Assembly: GCA_965261795.1 (NCBI GenBank)
Contig: OZ253476.1
Coordinates: 2,108,001 to 2,172,000, forward strand
Length of the DNA: 64,000 nucleotides
Direction of reading: 5' to 3'
From: CBDCFV01 sp965261795
GTDB lineage: Bacteria > Chloroflexota > Dehalococcoidia > Lucifugimonadales > UBA3495
The translations under genes were made by a program, and so were the position numbers. The notes beneath the pieces are model-generated. The model was not told the DNA's origin. It did no database searches and was given only the letters and a program-made list of their open reading frames with translations. The first letter of the stretch is position 1, and each line of letters opens with the position of its first letter. Positions 41,558 to 51,400 of this stretch are shown here, one piece after another.

Positions 41558-41806
41558 TCAGGACGACCGGTTGCGGCGCGGGTCCAACCGGGGGTCTTGA
41601 GCCGGATGGAAAATCGAGTCCTCTTCAGGGAAGTCCGGGACGCTGTCGTCGGCGGCGGAAGCCTTGGAAAAGCCGCGTCCGGCTATGGGGAGTGAAGCTA
41701 CGGCTGCTACGACCGCGCCCAAGCCAAGCTTCGACAAAAAGCTACGGCGTGACCGGTATTTGACGTTGAGGTCCGACGGTTCTGAAGACAAAACAAACTC
41801 TCGCAT
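41558..41806 (-). CDS. Small Tat-signal protein of unknown function
   Basis: 82 residues from the ATG at 41806. SRRSFLSKLGLGAVVAAVASLPIAG is a clear twin-arginine signal (residues about 19-45), so a folded or cofactor-bearing export is implied. The mature part is only about 35 residues, acidic then basic (PDFPEEDSIFHP, DPRLDPRRNR), and unlike any family I know. It may be a signal-bearing small subunit; the partner is not evident. 42 residues of upstream frame look non-coding. Confidence 0.45.
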   Translation of the reverse strand: MREFVLSSEPSDLNVKYRSRRSFLSKLGLGAVVAAVASLPIAGRGFSKASAADDSVPDFPEEDSIFHPAQDPRLDPRRNRSS

Positions 41807-42104
41807 AATCAGGATTAAAGGCGCCGCAGGCGGTGGCGGACGGTGCTCCCGCATGAACGGCGGAACTGCCAATAACACGCTGAATTATACCTTGGCGGGG
41901 CGGGGCGGGTCGAGAACTGCCAGACCGGTGTGCCAGTTCAGTTTATCCAGGGCGGCTGTTGGCCCGCCGGATTTATGATATTCTTCTGAAATGTCATGAA
42001 AGGCTGAATCCCATCGGCGGTTGTCTACTGTCTTTAGCCGAGGTTTTGCGCGTGTGCGGTTAACACCTCGTTCAGCCACCCTGCAACGAAGTAAGGAGTT
42101 ACTC

Positions 42105-43235
42105 ATGGAAAGGCCCATTTTTCAGCCCCCCGGCACGCCAGTGGAGGAGTTGGATACTCCCGCTCTGGTGGTGGATCTGGATGTCATGCGCAGTAACATC
42201 CAGATACTTCATTCCAGCTTCCGCCAGTCCCGTGCGCAGATTCGCCCCTACGTCGCGGCGCATCAATGTCCCCAAATCGCTTATTTCCAGATTGAGGCGG
42301 GAAACACCCCCGGCGACGGCGGCATCGCCGTCGCCACCTTGGGAGAGGCTGAAGTATTTACCGAGGCGGGGTTTAGAAATGTGCTCATCGCCAGCCAGAT
42401 AGTTACCCGGTCCAAAATAGAACGTCTTTGCGCCCTCGCCCGCTCCAACGGGATTTCAGTTGCAGTGGACTCTGCCGCCAACGTTGAGGCTCTTTCCCAA
42501 GCCGCGACGGCTTCAGGGGTCGAAGTCGAGATCCTTGTGGAACTGGACGTGGGCTTGGGCCGCTGCGGCGTCGCGCCGGGCGCTGATGCGCTGGCATTAG
42601 CCAGGGCGGTTGCGGGAGCGCCCGGGGTGCAGCTGGAAGGTATCATGGCGGTCCCTCCTTTTCCGTCCGCTGCGGACTCGGATGCACCGGATAAAGCTGC
42701 GATGGATGCTGCGGCGCGCCAACAACTTCAACCCGTTCTGGACACGCGAGAACTGCTGGAAAGAGAAGGGTTGTCTGTTCCAACGGTCAGCGTTGGCGGA
42801 ACCCACAACTACGACGTTGCCGCCTCTTTGCCCGGCATTACCGAGGTGCAGGCAGGTTCCTACCCGTTGATGGACTATAATTACTGCCGGATACGCCCCG
42901 AATTTGCCCCCGCTGCCAAGGTGCTTGCCGGCGTCATCAGCCGCCCCAACCTGCACTCTGCAATAGTGGACGCGGGGCATAAAGCCACCGGGCCGGACCA
43001 GGGCCGGGCTGTCCTGGAAGGGATAGCGGGCGCGGAGGCGGTCCGGTTTAGCGCGGAACACGGTGTTCTGCAACTGGAAGATGTGCCTTTAGACGGTATT
43101 AAGTCGGGCGACAAGGCTTGGCTGGTGCCATTTAACCTTGGCCTTTGCTTCAACCAGTATGATTACGTGAGGGCCGTCAGAGGCGGCAAGTTGGAGGGGT
43201 ACTGGTCCATCGCGGGACGGGGACGTTTCGCCTAG
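42105..43235 (+). CDS. Alanine-racemase-fold DSD1-like protein without the PLP lysine
   Basis: 376 residues in the D-threonine aldolase / D-serine deaminase fold: DTPALVVDLDVMRSNIQ, LVELDVGLGRCGVAPG, SVGGTHNYDVAASLPGITEVQAGSYPLMD and HSAIVDAGHKA. The PLP-lysine region, normally RPHxKxHK, is RPYVAAHQCPQIA: both lysines are missing. The next gene has RPHGKNHKTPAIA. The metal-binding NHxC of D-threonine aldolases is also absent (PFNLGLCFN). It is either an inactive partner or catalyses a different reaction. AAGGAG precedes the ATG at 42105. Confidence 0.75.
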   Translation: MERPIFQPPGTPVEELDTPALVVDLDVMRSNIQILHSSFRQSRAQIRPYVAAHQCPQIAYFQIEAGNTPGDGGIAVATLGEAEVFTEAGFRNVLIASQIVTRSKIERLCALARSNGISVAVDSAANVEALSQAATASGVEVEILVELDVGLGRCGVAPGADALALARAVAGAPGVQLEGIMAVPPFPSAADSDAPDKAAMDAAARQQLQPVLDTRELLEREGLSVPTVSVGGTHNYDVAASLPGITEVQAGSYPLMDYNYCRIRPEFAPAAKVLAGVISRPNLHSAIVDAGHKATGPDQGRAVLEGIAGAEAVRFSAEHGVLQLEDVPLDGIKSGDKAWLVPFNLGLCFNQYDYVRAVRGGKLEGYWSIAGRGRFA

Positions 43236-43301
43236 AAAACCCTGCGGCGGTTGCCGTATGGCGCTAATCTCCAAGTAAACAACAACGTCTGGAGGAAGAC
43301 C

Positions 43302-44402
43302 ATGGACCGGAACTATCGGCCGCTACCGGGCACACTGGTTGAAGAGTTGGAGACGCCATGTCTGGTGCTTGACATGGATGCACTGGACAACAATATGGAT
43401 GTGATTTCCAGCTACTACGCGGGGCGTGACAGCAAGCTCCGCCCGCATGGCAAGAACCACAAGACCCCGGCGATAGCCCACCGGCAGGCCCGCCGCGGGG
43501 GCACCAACGGGGGAATATGCTCCGCCAAGGTCGCTGAGGCTGAGGTCATGGTCCATGGCGGCATCCCCAGCGTTTTCGTCACGAGCGAAGTTGTGGCGTC
43601 GCAAAAAATCGAGAGGCTTTGTTCATTGGCGCAGCAGGCAGAGATGCTGGTGGCTTGTGACAATCTGGACAATGCCAAGGACCTATCCCGGGCTGCTTCA
43701 GCGCAGGGGGTGGACCTCGGTGTGATTATCGAAATCGAGACCGGCCTTGGTCGGTGCGGAGTGCAGGACATTGACCAGGGAGTAGAGTTGGCAAAGAGTA
43801 TTCACTCCCTTCCCGGCTTGTCCTTCCGGGGCATTATGAGCCATCAAGTCATCCCGGAGATGCTGGAGCGAGAGGACCGGGTGACGGAGGGCTACCGGGT
43901 GATTCAAGGGGTAATAGACCTGAAAGATGCTATTGTCGCCGCCGGCATTCCGGTAGAGATCGTATCCACCGGCGAGACTTGGAGCTACGACGTGGCCGGG
44001 GAAATCCCTGGGGTGACCGAAGTCCAGGGTGGCAGCTACTTGGTAATGGAGACCCACTACGGGTACATGACCGAGTTCCACTACGCGGGTAAGGTGTTAA
44101 CCACGGTTATCAGCGCGCCCAGGCCCGGCGTGGCCATCGGCGACGCGGGCCAGAGAACCATCAGCACCCTGAGCGGGTTGCCTGAGGTGGAAGGCAGGCC
44201 CGGAGTCACCGTCGCGTCAATGGACCCGGAGCACGTAATCTTCAATGTGGAACCCGGAGTCCGGCTGGAACCCGGTGACCAAGTAGCCATGATCCCTTCA
44301 CAGCAGGACGCGACCGTCAGCCGTTGGGACCGTTTCGTGGGAGTTCGCAAAGGCAAGGTCGAGGTGGTGTGGGACATCCAGGCCAGGGGTTGCCATAACT
44401 AG
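43302..44402 (+). CDS. DSD1-family PLP enzyme (alanine-racemase fold)
   Basis: 366 residues: ETPCLVLDMDALDNNMDVI, the Schiff-base lysine region RPHGKNHKTPAIAHRQ, GGICSAKVAEAEVM, IIEIETGLGRCGVQD, TGETWSYDVAGEIPGVTEVQGGSYLVM. This fits a PLP-dependent lyase or dehydratase acting on D-amino acids or 3-hydroxy-amino acids. The C-terminal metal His-x-Cys of D-threonine aldolase is replaced (PSQQDATVSRWD). Same strand and 66 bases after the lysine-less paralogue; GGAGGA is upstream of the ATG. Confidence 0.87.
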   Translation: MDRNYRPLPGTLVEELETPCLVLDMDALDNNMDVISSYYAGRDSKLRPHGKNHKTPAIAHRQARRGGTNGGICSAKVAEAEVMVHGGIPSVFVTSEVVASQKIERLCSLAQQAEMLVACDNLDNAKDLSRAASAQGVDLGVIIEIETGLGRCGVQDIDQGVELAKSIHSLPGLSFRGIMSHQVIPEMLEREDRVTEGYRVIQGVIDLKDAIVAAGIPVEIVSTGETWSYDVAGEIPGVTEVQGGSYLVMETHYGYMTEFHYAGKVLTTVISAPRPGVAIGDAGQRTISTLSGLPEVEGRPGVTVASMDPEHVIFNVEPGVRLEPGDQVAMIPSQQDATVSRWDRFVGVRKGKVEVVWDIQARGCHN

Positions 44403-44489
44403 AGGCTGCTTATCGAAATGACAGCCATGGCAAGGAGTGTGGAAATCATCGGATTGTACGCGTCACTGTAAGGTCAGAGGTGACAACGG

Positions 44490-45638
44490 ATGCCAGGAAT
44501 CGAAAGGATTAGCATAACAGGGTTTCGCCGACTGAAAAAAATAGACCTCCAGATGAGGCCGCTGATGGTCATGATCGGCGCGAATGGAGCTGGAAAAACT
44601 TCGTTCATGGATGCCATATCGGTGCTAGCGGCCTCTACCCAAGGCAACCTAAGCAACCGCCTTAAAGAGGTTGGCGGGATTTGGAGCGTACTTACGCGCA
44701 GTGCACCTACAGAGATATCCTTCAGCACTAAAATAGCGACCTCCGGAGAACCGCCTCTGGAATACAATCTGCATGTGGTGCAACAAGGTACAGGGCATGC
44801 CATATCAGAGGAGACCCTGTACCAAGTCGAAGACGTCCATTCCACACCTTACTTATACATCATATCCAAATCAGGGGATATCCGTTACTTCGAACCTACA
44901 TCTGCCCAATTCGTCAAACCGGAATGGGAATACAACTGGCTGGAGTCTGCATTATCTCAGCTTACCAGGGATTACAGGCAACCCGAAAGTGTCAGACGAG
45001 CGTTGAATCCAGTAGCTAGATACCATGTTTTAGATGTAGGTCGTTCAGTGCCGATAAAGCTGCCTCAACATCTGAGACCTGCCATGCTGCCCGGCGAAAA
45101 CGGGGAGGACTTAGCGTCGTTTCTTTACAATCTTCGCGAATCCTACCACGACAGATATGGAGCCGTTGAGGACTCGTTGAAGGCATCGTTTCCGGGCTTC
45201 GAGTCTCTTGGTTTCCCTGTAATTGGGACGGGCATGGTTTCGATGACCTGGAACGAACGAGGTTTCATACTACCGTTCTACATGCACGAACTATCGGAAG
45301 GCACATTGCGATTTCTTTGGCTCGCCTCTTTATTGCAGAGTCCGCATCTGCCCGCTATCACGATGATAGACGAGCCGGAAGTCAGCTTGCACCCCGAACT
45401 GCTCGCTATTCTAGCTGACCTGCTGCGTGAAGCGGCGGACAAAACGCAAATAATAGTTGCTACACACTCGGACAGGTTGGTGCGTTTTCTTGAACCAAAC
45501 GAAGTGGTTGTAATGGACATTTGCGAGGACGGCGGGGCTACGATGACTTGGGGTGATTCTCTTGAACTGGAAGGGTGGTTAAAAGACTACAGTTTGGACG
45601 AAGTGTGGCAAATGGGAGAGATGGGCGGTAGGGCTTGA
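44490..45638 (+). CDS. AAA/SMC-like ATPase of a two-gene putative defence module
   Basis: 382 residues. ISITGFRRLKKIDLQ and MIGANGAGKTSFMDAI (Walker A residues 30-37) begin the domain; HELSEGTLRFLWLASLL is the ABC-type signature, ITMIDEPEVSLHPELL the Walker B (about 292), and IIVATHSDRLV the switch His. This layout is the AAA_21/OLD-type ATPase used in many phage-defence systems. The stop TGA overlaps the TTG of the next gene (TTGA). Codon use looks more AT-rich than neighbours, consistent with transfer. The defence role is inference. Confidence 0.85.
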   Translation: MPGIERISITGFRRLKKIDLQMRPLMVMIGANGAGKTSFMDAISVLAASTQGNLSNRLKEVGGIWSVLTRSAPTEISFSTKIATSGEPPLEYNLHVVQQGTGHAISEETLYQVEDVHSTPYLYIISKSGDIRYFEPTSAQFVKPEWEYNWLESALSQLTRDYRQPESVRRALNPVARYHVLDVGRSVPIKLPQHLRPAMLPGENGEDLASFLYNLRESYHDRYGAVEDSLKASFPGFESLGFPVIGTGMVSMTWNERGFILPFYMHELSEGTLRFLWLASLLQSPHLPAITMIDEPEVSLHPELLAILADLLREAADKTQIIVATHSDRLVRFLEPNEVVVMDICEDGGATMTWGDSLELEGWLKDYSLDEVWQMGEMGGRA

Positions 45639-46252
45639 GGATTAAGCTAATAGTTGAGGGCAAAACTGAAAAGGCTTTTTTGAATCATCTGAGAACATTT
45701 CTGGAACCGCGTTTGGAAGGAAGAATGCCAGTTTTATCGCCCAACGCTTATCAAGGCCGGATTCCAACTGGCGACAGCCTCAAGAAAAGAGTTAACATGC
45801 TTCTACACGGACGTAACCCCTACGATCATGTGGTAGCTCTTACTGACGTTTACACTGGGACCATGTATCCTCCTGACTTCTTGGATGCGACGGACGCGAA
45901 ATCAAAGATGAAGGCGTGGGTCGGAGCAGAACCTAGATTTCATCCTCACGCGGCCCAGTATGAGATAGAGGCATGGCTTCTCCCATATTGGTCTCGCATT
46001 CAGCAATTGGCGGGCCACAATCAAACGGCCCCGAGTGGCGACCCCGAAGGAGTTAATCACGGCGATCCGCCGTCTCACCGTATCCAAGAGATTTTCTATC
46101 GTGGCAGCAATCGTTCCAAGTACTCGAAATCACGGGATTTCGGAAGCACCCTGCGCGGTCGGGACTTGTCCCTCGCCATCGACACCTGTCTAGAATTGAA
46201 GGCGTTGGTGAATTCAATCATCAATATATGTGGTGGCGACCCTATCCCATGA
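45635..46252 (+). CDS. DUF4276 (TOPRIM-like) protein of a two-gene putative defence module
   Basis: 205 residues. KLIVEGKTEKAFLNHL gives the TOPRIM acidic residue Glu8; VVALTDVYTG gives the next acidic pair; AAQYEIEAWLLPYW is the DUF4276 third motif (QxExEAxL). The fold is that of OLD/RloB-type nucleases. Start is TTG at 45635, overlapping the ATPase stop by four bases, so the two genes are translationally coupled. The order ATPase then TOPRIM-like nuclease resembles the AbiL/PARIS type of abortive-infection module, although PARIS uses a DUF4435 protein. Similarity only; no experiment is implied. Confidence 0.75.
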   Translation: MRIKLIVEGKTEKAFLNHLRTFLEPRLEGRMPVLSPNAYQGRIPTGDSLKKRVNMLLHGRNPYDHVVALTDVYTGTMYPPDFLDATDAKSKMKAWVGAEPRFHPHAAQYEIEAWLLPYWSRIQQLAGHNQTAPSGDPEGVNHGDPPSHRIQEIFYRGSNRSKYSKSRDFGSTLRGRDLSLAIDTCLELKALVNSIINICGGDPIP

Positions 46253-46329
46253 AGGGCACGAGCCACTCACCGGCATCTTAAGCCGATCGAGTAGCCCGCC
46301 CCACAATTACATTCAGGTTCCACTCATCC

Positions 46330-46653
46330 CTACGCCGGCTGGGGCGCGAAGTCGGGAGACAGCATCAGGAAAGTTTCCTGGGCCTCAATCAGGCCGCGTA
46401 CCCTGGGCAGGTACTTGCCGGTCCAATCGGGGTCTTGGGCTACTTGGGCCTTAGCTTCCTCCAAGTGGGCGTGGTCGCGGTATCCCCAGATGTGGACCAC
46501 CCGGTTCAACTGGCCGATGTCGCTGTAGTACCACCCGGCCAGCTTGATGCCGTATTTTGCCCGGATGGGGATGGAAAGCTCTTCCACAGCGGCCATGTAT
46601 TCGGGGATGGCCCCCGGCTTGAAGGTGTATACCCGGTAGTCGTATATCATCAT
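46330..46653 (-). CDS. NIPSNAP-family protein
   Basis: 107 residues: MIYDYRVYTFKPGAIPEYMAAVEE, LAGWYYSDIGQLNRVVHIWGYRDHAHLEEAKAQ and WTGKYLPRVRGLIEAQETFLM. These match NIPSNAP, a dimeric alpha/beta-barrel family usually seen in catabolic clusters. Function unknown. It lies downstream of fhs on the same strand. Confidence 0.85.
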   Translation of the reverse strand: MMIYDYRVYTFKPGAIPEYMAAVEELSIPIRAKYGIKLAGWYYSDIGQLNRVVHIWGYRDHAHLEEAKAQVAQDPDWTGKYLPRVRGLIEAQETFLMLSPDFAPQPA

Positions 46654-46700
46654 GTTCTCCTTTCAGGTTTGGTCGGATTCCTAAAATGGCCACGCTATTC

Positions 46701-48347
46701 TCAACTCAGTCCTATTATCTCTCCTGACGATGTCACGTCCATGTCCAAGGCACGGGGGCGAGTGGGCAAGCCGGGCAGGGTCTCAATCTGACCGGCCAGC
46801 GTGTACAGGAATCCCGCTCCCACCGACGCCCGTATGTCCGAAATGGGGAAAACGTAGCCGGAAGGGCTGCCGCGGCGGGTAGGGTCGTGAGAAATGGATA
46901 GGTGGGTCTTGGCCATGCATATGGGCAGCGACCCCCAACCCTGGGACTCGAAGTAGCGTAGCTTCCGCCGGGCTTCCGCCGTCCAGCTTACATCGTCCGC
47001 GTTGTAGGTGCGTCGCGCCAGGGCGCGTACTTTGTCCTGTACGCTGGCATCCAAGTCATAGGCGTATTGCACCTGCCGACCGTCGGCGTCAGCATTGTCC
47101 CCTATAACCCGGACCACGGCTTCGGCGAGGGCGACTCCGCCCTCTCCGCCGTGGGTGAACCCCGAGATTTCCGCAACATCCGTGGCCCCCGCCTCGCGCG
47201 CGATATTCTCCACAGCCCTCAATTCGTCCGGGCCGTCGTCGTCGTACCGGTTTATGGCGACCACTACGGGAAGGCCGAAGTCGCGGACAATTTTAACGTG
47301 GTGGGCCAAATTGGCGCCGCCTGCGACCGTCGCTTCCAAGTTGGGCTGCGTCAACTCCCTGCGGCCCGCTCCGCCATGCCATCTCAAGGCGCGGACGGTG
47401 GCAACCAGCACAACCGCGTTGGGCAGGAGGCCGCTTTGACGCGCCTTGATGTGCATGAACTTTTCGAACCCCAAGTCCGAGGCAAAACCCGCTTCCGTGA
47501 TAACGTAGTCGGCGAACCCCAGGGCCAGCCGGTCGGCCACGATGGAGTTGCAGCCGTGGGCGATGTTGCCAAATGGCCCGGTGTGAACGAAGGCTGGCTG
47601 CCCTTCCAAAGTCTGCACCAAGTTGGGAATGATGGCATGCCGCAGCACTGTCAACAAGCTTCCGGCGACCCCCAGGTCCTCTACCGTAACAGGCTCACCG
47701 TCACGGCTGGTTCCGACAACGATCCTGTTCAGCCTCGCCCGTAGGTCTTCCAGGTCGGCGGACAACGCCAGGATAGCCATGATTTCCGACGCCGCCACGA
47801 AATCGAACCTGGTCTCGCGAAAAGGACCGTTGGCGCCGAAACCGGCGACCAGATGGCGCAAGGCCCGGTCCGAAGCATCGGTAACCCGGCTCCATTGAAT
47901 GCCGGTGGCGTCCATACCCGACGCCGCGCCGCGATAGACTGCGTTGTCGACCAAGGCGGCCAGCAGGTTGTGGGCTGAGGATACGGCGTGGGCGTCGCCG
48001 GTGAAGTGGATGTTTATCTCGTCTTCCGGGAACACCCGGGCTTTTCCTCCCCCGGTGCCGCCACCCTTAATTCCGTATATCGGCCCCAGTGAAGGCTCCC
48101 GCAGGTTGACCGTTACCCGGTGTCCCAACCGGCCCATCGCTTGGGTCAGTCCAATGGCGGTGGTGGTTTTGCCCTCGCCTGCCGGAGTGGGCGTGATGCC
48201 GGTAACCACTACCAGTTTGCCTTGGGTGGCGGGGTTGGGACTGTCTTTCAAAGCGTCAAGCGAGACCTTGGCCTTGTAGCGCCCGTAAGGGATCAGGTGC
48301 TCCTCCTTGATACCCAAACGCGACGCTACCTGAGTTATCGGTTCCAC
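46701..48347 (-). CDS. fhs: Formate-tetrahydrofolate ligase
   Basis: Fhs makes 10-formyl-THF from formate, THF and ATP; it supplies fmt and purine synthesis and can support the Wood-Ljungdahl methyl branch. 548 residues; the ATP site VVTGITPTPAGEGKTTT (about 49-65) and LREPSLGPIYGIKGGGTGGG identify the enzyme, with DMDVTSSGEIIGLS at the C-terminus. It sits beside metH in the same direction, a one-carbon grouping. Confidence 0.97.
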   Translation of the reverse strand: MEPITQVASRLGIKEEHLIPYGRYKAKVSLDALKDSPNPATQGKLVVVTGITPTPAGEGKTTTAIGLTQAMGRLGHRVTVNLREPSLGPIYGIKGGGTGGGKARVFPEDEINIHFTGDAHAVSSAHNLLAALVDNAVYRGAASGMDATGIQWSRVTDASDRALRHLVAGFGANGPFRETRFDFVAASEIMAILALSADLEDLRARLNRIVVGTSRDGEPVTVEDLGVAGSLLTVLRHAIIPNLVQTLEGQPAFVHTGPFGNIAHGCNSIVADRLALGFADYVITEAGFASDLGFEKFMHIKARQSGLLPNAVVLVATVRALRWHGGAGRRELTQPNLEATVAGGANLAHHVKIVRDFGLPVVVAINRYDDDGPDELRAVENIAREAGATDVAEISGFTHGGEGGVALAEAVVRVIGDNADADGRQVQYAYDLDASVQDKVRALARRTYNADDVSWTAEARRKLRYFESQGWGSLPICMAKTHLSISHDPTRRGSPSGYVFPISDIRASVGAGFLYTLAGQIETLPGLPTRPRALDMDVTSSGEIIGLS

Positions 48348-48380
48348 GTGTCCTCCTTAGGCAGCGAAATGAGAGGAATG

Positions 48381-48470
48381 TAACCCCCGCGAAAGCGGGG
48401 CCGGAATCCAGGAATGGTGGTCAAAGGCCGCCACACTTGCTTGCGAGCACATCCGGATTCCGGCTCAAGG
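48381..48470. repeat. Dispersed palindrome copy between fhs and metH
   Basis: CCCCGC-GAAA-GCGGGG (48385-48400) followed by CCGGAATCCAGG, and 50 bases later CCGGATTCCGGCTCAAGG, which is nearly its inverse. This paired layout is that of the dispersed palindromes elsewhere in the window. The rest of the 145-base gap holds nothing else. Confidence 0.7.
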
Positions 48471-48492
48471 ACGAAACGACTGTGTTGAAGGG

Positions 48493-51400
48493 CTAAGGCG
48501 AAGCGAATTGCTTCTCCAATTGCTCGATGTCCTGCTCGCTCAGATTAAAATATGCGGCGTCCGGGTGGTGAAACACCAGCGCCGAGACTGTCGATTCCGG
48601 GTCCATCATAAACCCTTCCGTCAGTTCCACCGGGATATTGTTCGACACGTCCAATAGCCGGAAGAGCTGTTCCTGGTCTTCCAAGCGCGGACATGCCGGG
48701 TACCCGAACGAGTACCGTCGGCCCCGGTACTGGGTGCGAAACAGATCCTGGTAAGAAGTTCCGTCTGGGTCTCCGAGCCCCCACATCTGCCGTATCTGCT
48801 GGTGCAGCAATTCGGCAAAACCTTCCGCCCCCTCCAAAGCCAGCGCCTGCAGGATGTGAGCGTTAAGGTACTCGCCCTCGGACATCCACTGCTCCGCAAG
48901 TTGGCGCACGCCGGGCCCGATGGTGGTCACGAACATGGCCACGTAGTCCATCGGCCCGCTTCCACCACTTGAGGACATGGGCAGCGCGTAATCGGCCAAG
49001 CATAACCCCTGCCGTTGGGACTGGCGTCCGAACCTGAACCGTTCCAAGACGTTTGAACCGTCGGGGGAATATATCAACAGGTCTTGCCCGTCGGACTGGC
49101 AGGGGAAGAACTTGAACACCGCTTGGGCGGTGACGCCATGGTGAGCCAATGCCAAGTCTTCCACCCGTTTGACCGATTCCTGCAATTCCAAGGCGGTGGT
49201 TTCTCCGGCTTCCAAGGCCTCTGCGAACCGCCCGTTAAACCCCAAGTGCCGGACATAGAGCATCTGGGGATTTATGTACGGGAATATTTTGTCCAAGTCG
49301 AAGTCACTTATAACATGAAGCCGCAGGTCCGGCGGCGTGGGTATATCGAAGTCGTGCCTGACCTGCGCCGGGCTCACGGGACTGGCCCCGTTATTGGCGG
49401 CGGAACGTTGCCTGGCCGAATCATCCTTCAGCATCTGTCCGGCCTCGGCATCCAACGCCTCCGACAGCCGCTGCCGCTCGTCGGCCTCCTGCAGGGTATT
49501 GGCCAAGGCCAAGCCGGTCATAGCATCGCTGGCGTAGGCCACCAAGCCGCCGTACTGCGGCGCGATGCGCAAGCGGGTGAAACGGTTGGACAGGGCCGCT
49601 CCGCCCACCAGGATTGGGCAGTTGACCTCCGATTGCCTCAGGTCACCCACCGTCTCCACCATCATTTGGGCTGACTTCACCAGCAACCCGGACAGTCCGA
49701 TGATGTCGGGGCGGTGCTGTTTGTAGGCGTCGATGAGGTCCTGCGGGGGTACCTTGATCCCCAGGTTTATTACTTTGTAGCCGTTGTTGGAGAGAATAAT
49801 GTCCACCAGGTTCTTGCCGATGTCATGCACGTCCCCTTTGACGGTGGCCAACACGACCTTGCCCTTAGTGGCGCTTTCCGAGCGTTCCATGTGAGGCTCC
49901 AGCCGGGACACGGCGAACTTCATCGACTCGGCGGACTGGAGCACCTCCGCGACAATCAACTCGTTGGCGTTAAACTGGCGCCCCACCTCCTCCATGCCGG
50001 CCATAAGAGGACCGTTGATAATCTCCAGCGGGCCTCGCTCCAGCAAGGCTTCATCCAAGTCCTTTGCCAGACCCTCCTTGGTGCCTTCGATGACGGCCAA
50101 GGACAGCTTTTCATCCAGAGACAGGTTGGCTCGTTCTTCTGCGGTGGCCTTGGGCGCACGATCCCTGAAGTGGGCGGCAAAGGCGGCCACCGGGTCTTCG
50201 CCGCGGTTCCAGATCAGGTCCTCGGACAGCTTGCGTTCCTCTTCCGGGATGGCGGTGTACCGTTGCATTAACTCGGAGTTGACAATGGCCATGTCCAGCC
50301 CGGCTTGAACACAGTGGTAGAGGAAGACCGAGTTCAGCACTTCCCGGCCGGCCGGCGGCAGGCCGAAGGAGACATTGGAAATGCCCAGGATCGTTTTGGT
50401 TTGAGGCAAGGCCTCCTTTATCAGCCGGACGCCCTCGATGGTCTCGGCCCCGGACCCCACATAGTTCCGGTCTCCGGTGCCCGCAGGGAAGACCAATGGG
50501 TCGAAGATGATGTCTTCCATGGGGATGCCGTACTTTTCAGTCAAAAGCTTGGCGGAGCGCACAGCTATTTCAAGCTTGCGTTCGCGGGTGACCGCTTGCG
50601 CCTGCTCCTTGTTTTCGTCGATGCAGCCCACTACCAGCGCGGCCCCGTAGCGGCGCGCCAAAGGCACCACGGTTTCGAACCGGGTTTCCCCATCCTCCAG
50701 GTTGACCGAGTTAATGATGGACTTGCCTTGAAGCCTTTTCAGTGCCAACTCAACGACTTCATGGTCGGTGGAGTCGATCATGATTGGCGTTTTGACTTTC
50801 TTGGTCAGCAGTTCCAGGAACTCGGCCATGTCGACCATTTCGTCCCTGTCAGGGTCCTGCAAACAAACGTCCAACACGTGGGCGCCGTTCCTCACTTGGC
50901 GGCGGCCAATCTCCGATGCTTCTTCAACGGCTCCTTGGGCAATCAAGCGGCGAAAGCGGCGACTGCCCAGCACGTTGGTCCGCTCGCCCACTACCGCAGG
51001 CCGGGTGTCCTCGTCCACAACCAGCGCCTCAATCCCTGACAACCGGGTCTCGAACGGCGGGACGACTTGACGCGGCGCGCGTCCCGCCACAGTCCGGGCC
51101 AGCAACTGGATGTGTTCCGGGACAGTGCCGCAACACCCGCCCACCAGGTTCAGCCAACCGGCGTCGAGGAACCGGCTTATGGTGGCGGCCATCATTTCCG
51201 GCGTCTGGTTGTAGTTGCCGTCTTCATCAGGCAGCCCTGCATTCGGCACACACGCTACCGGGAACCGGGACAGGGCGGCCAGGGTGCGGATGTGGTCGGT
51301 CATAAATTCCGGGCCGGTGGCGCAGTTAAGGCCAATCCAGAGCAGGTCACGGTGGGCTAACGAAGTATAGAACGCCTCCGCGTCCTGCCCTGCCAACAGG

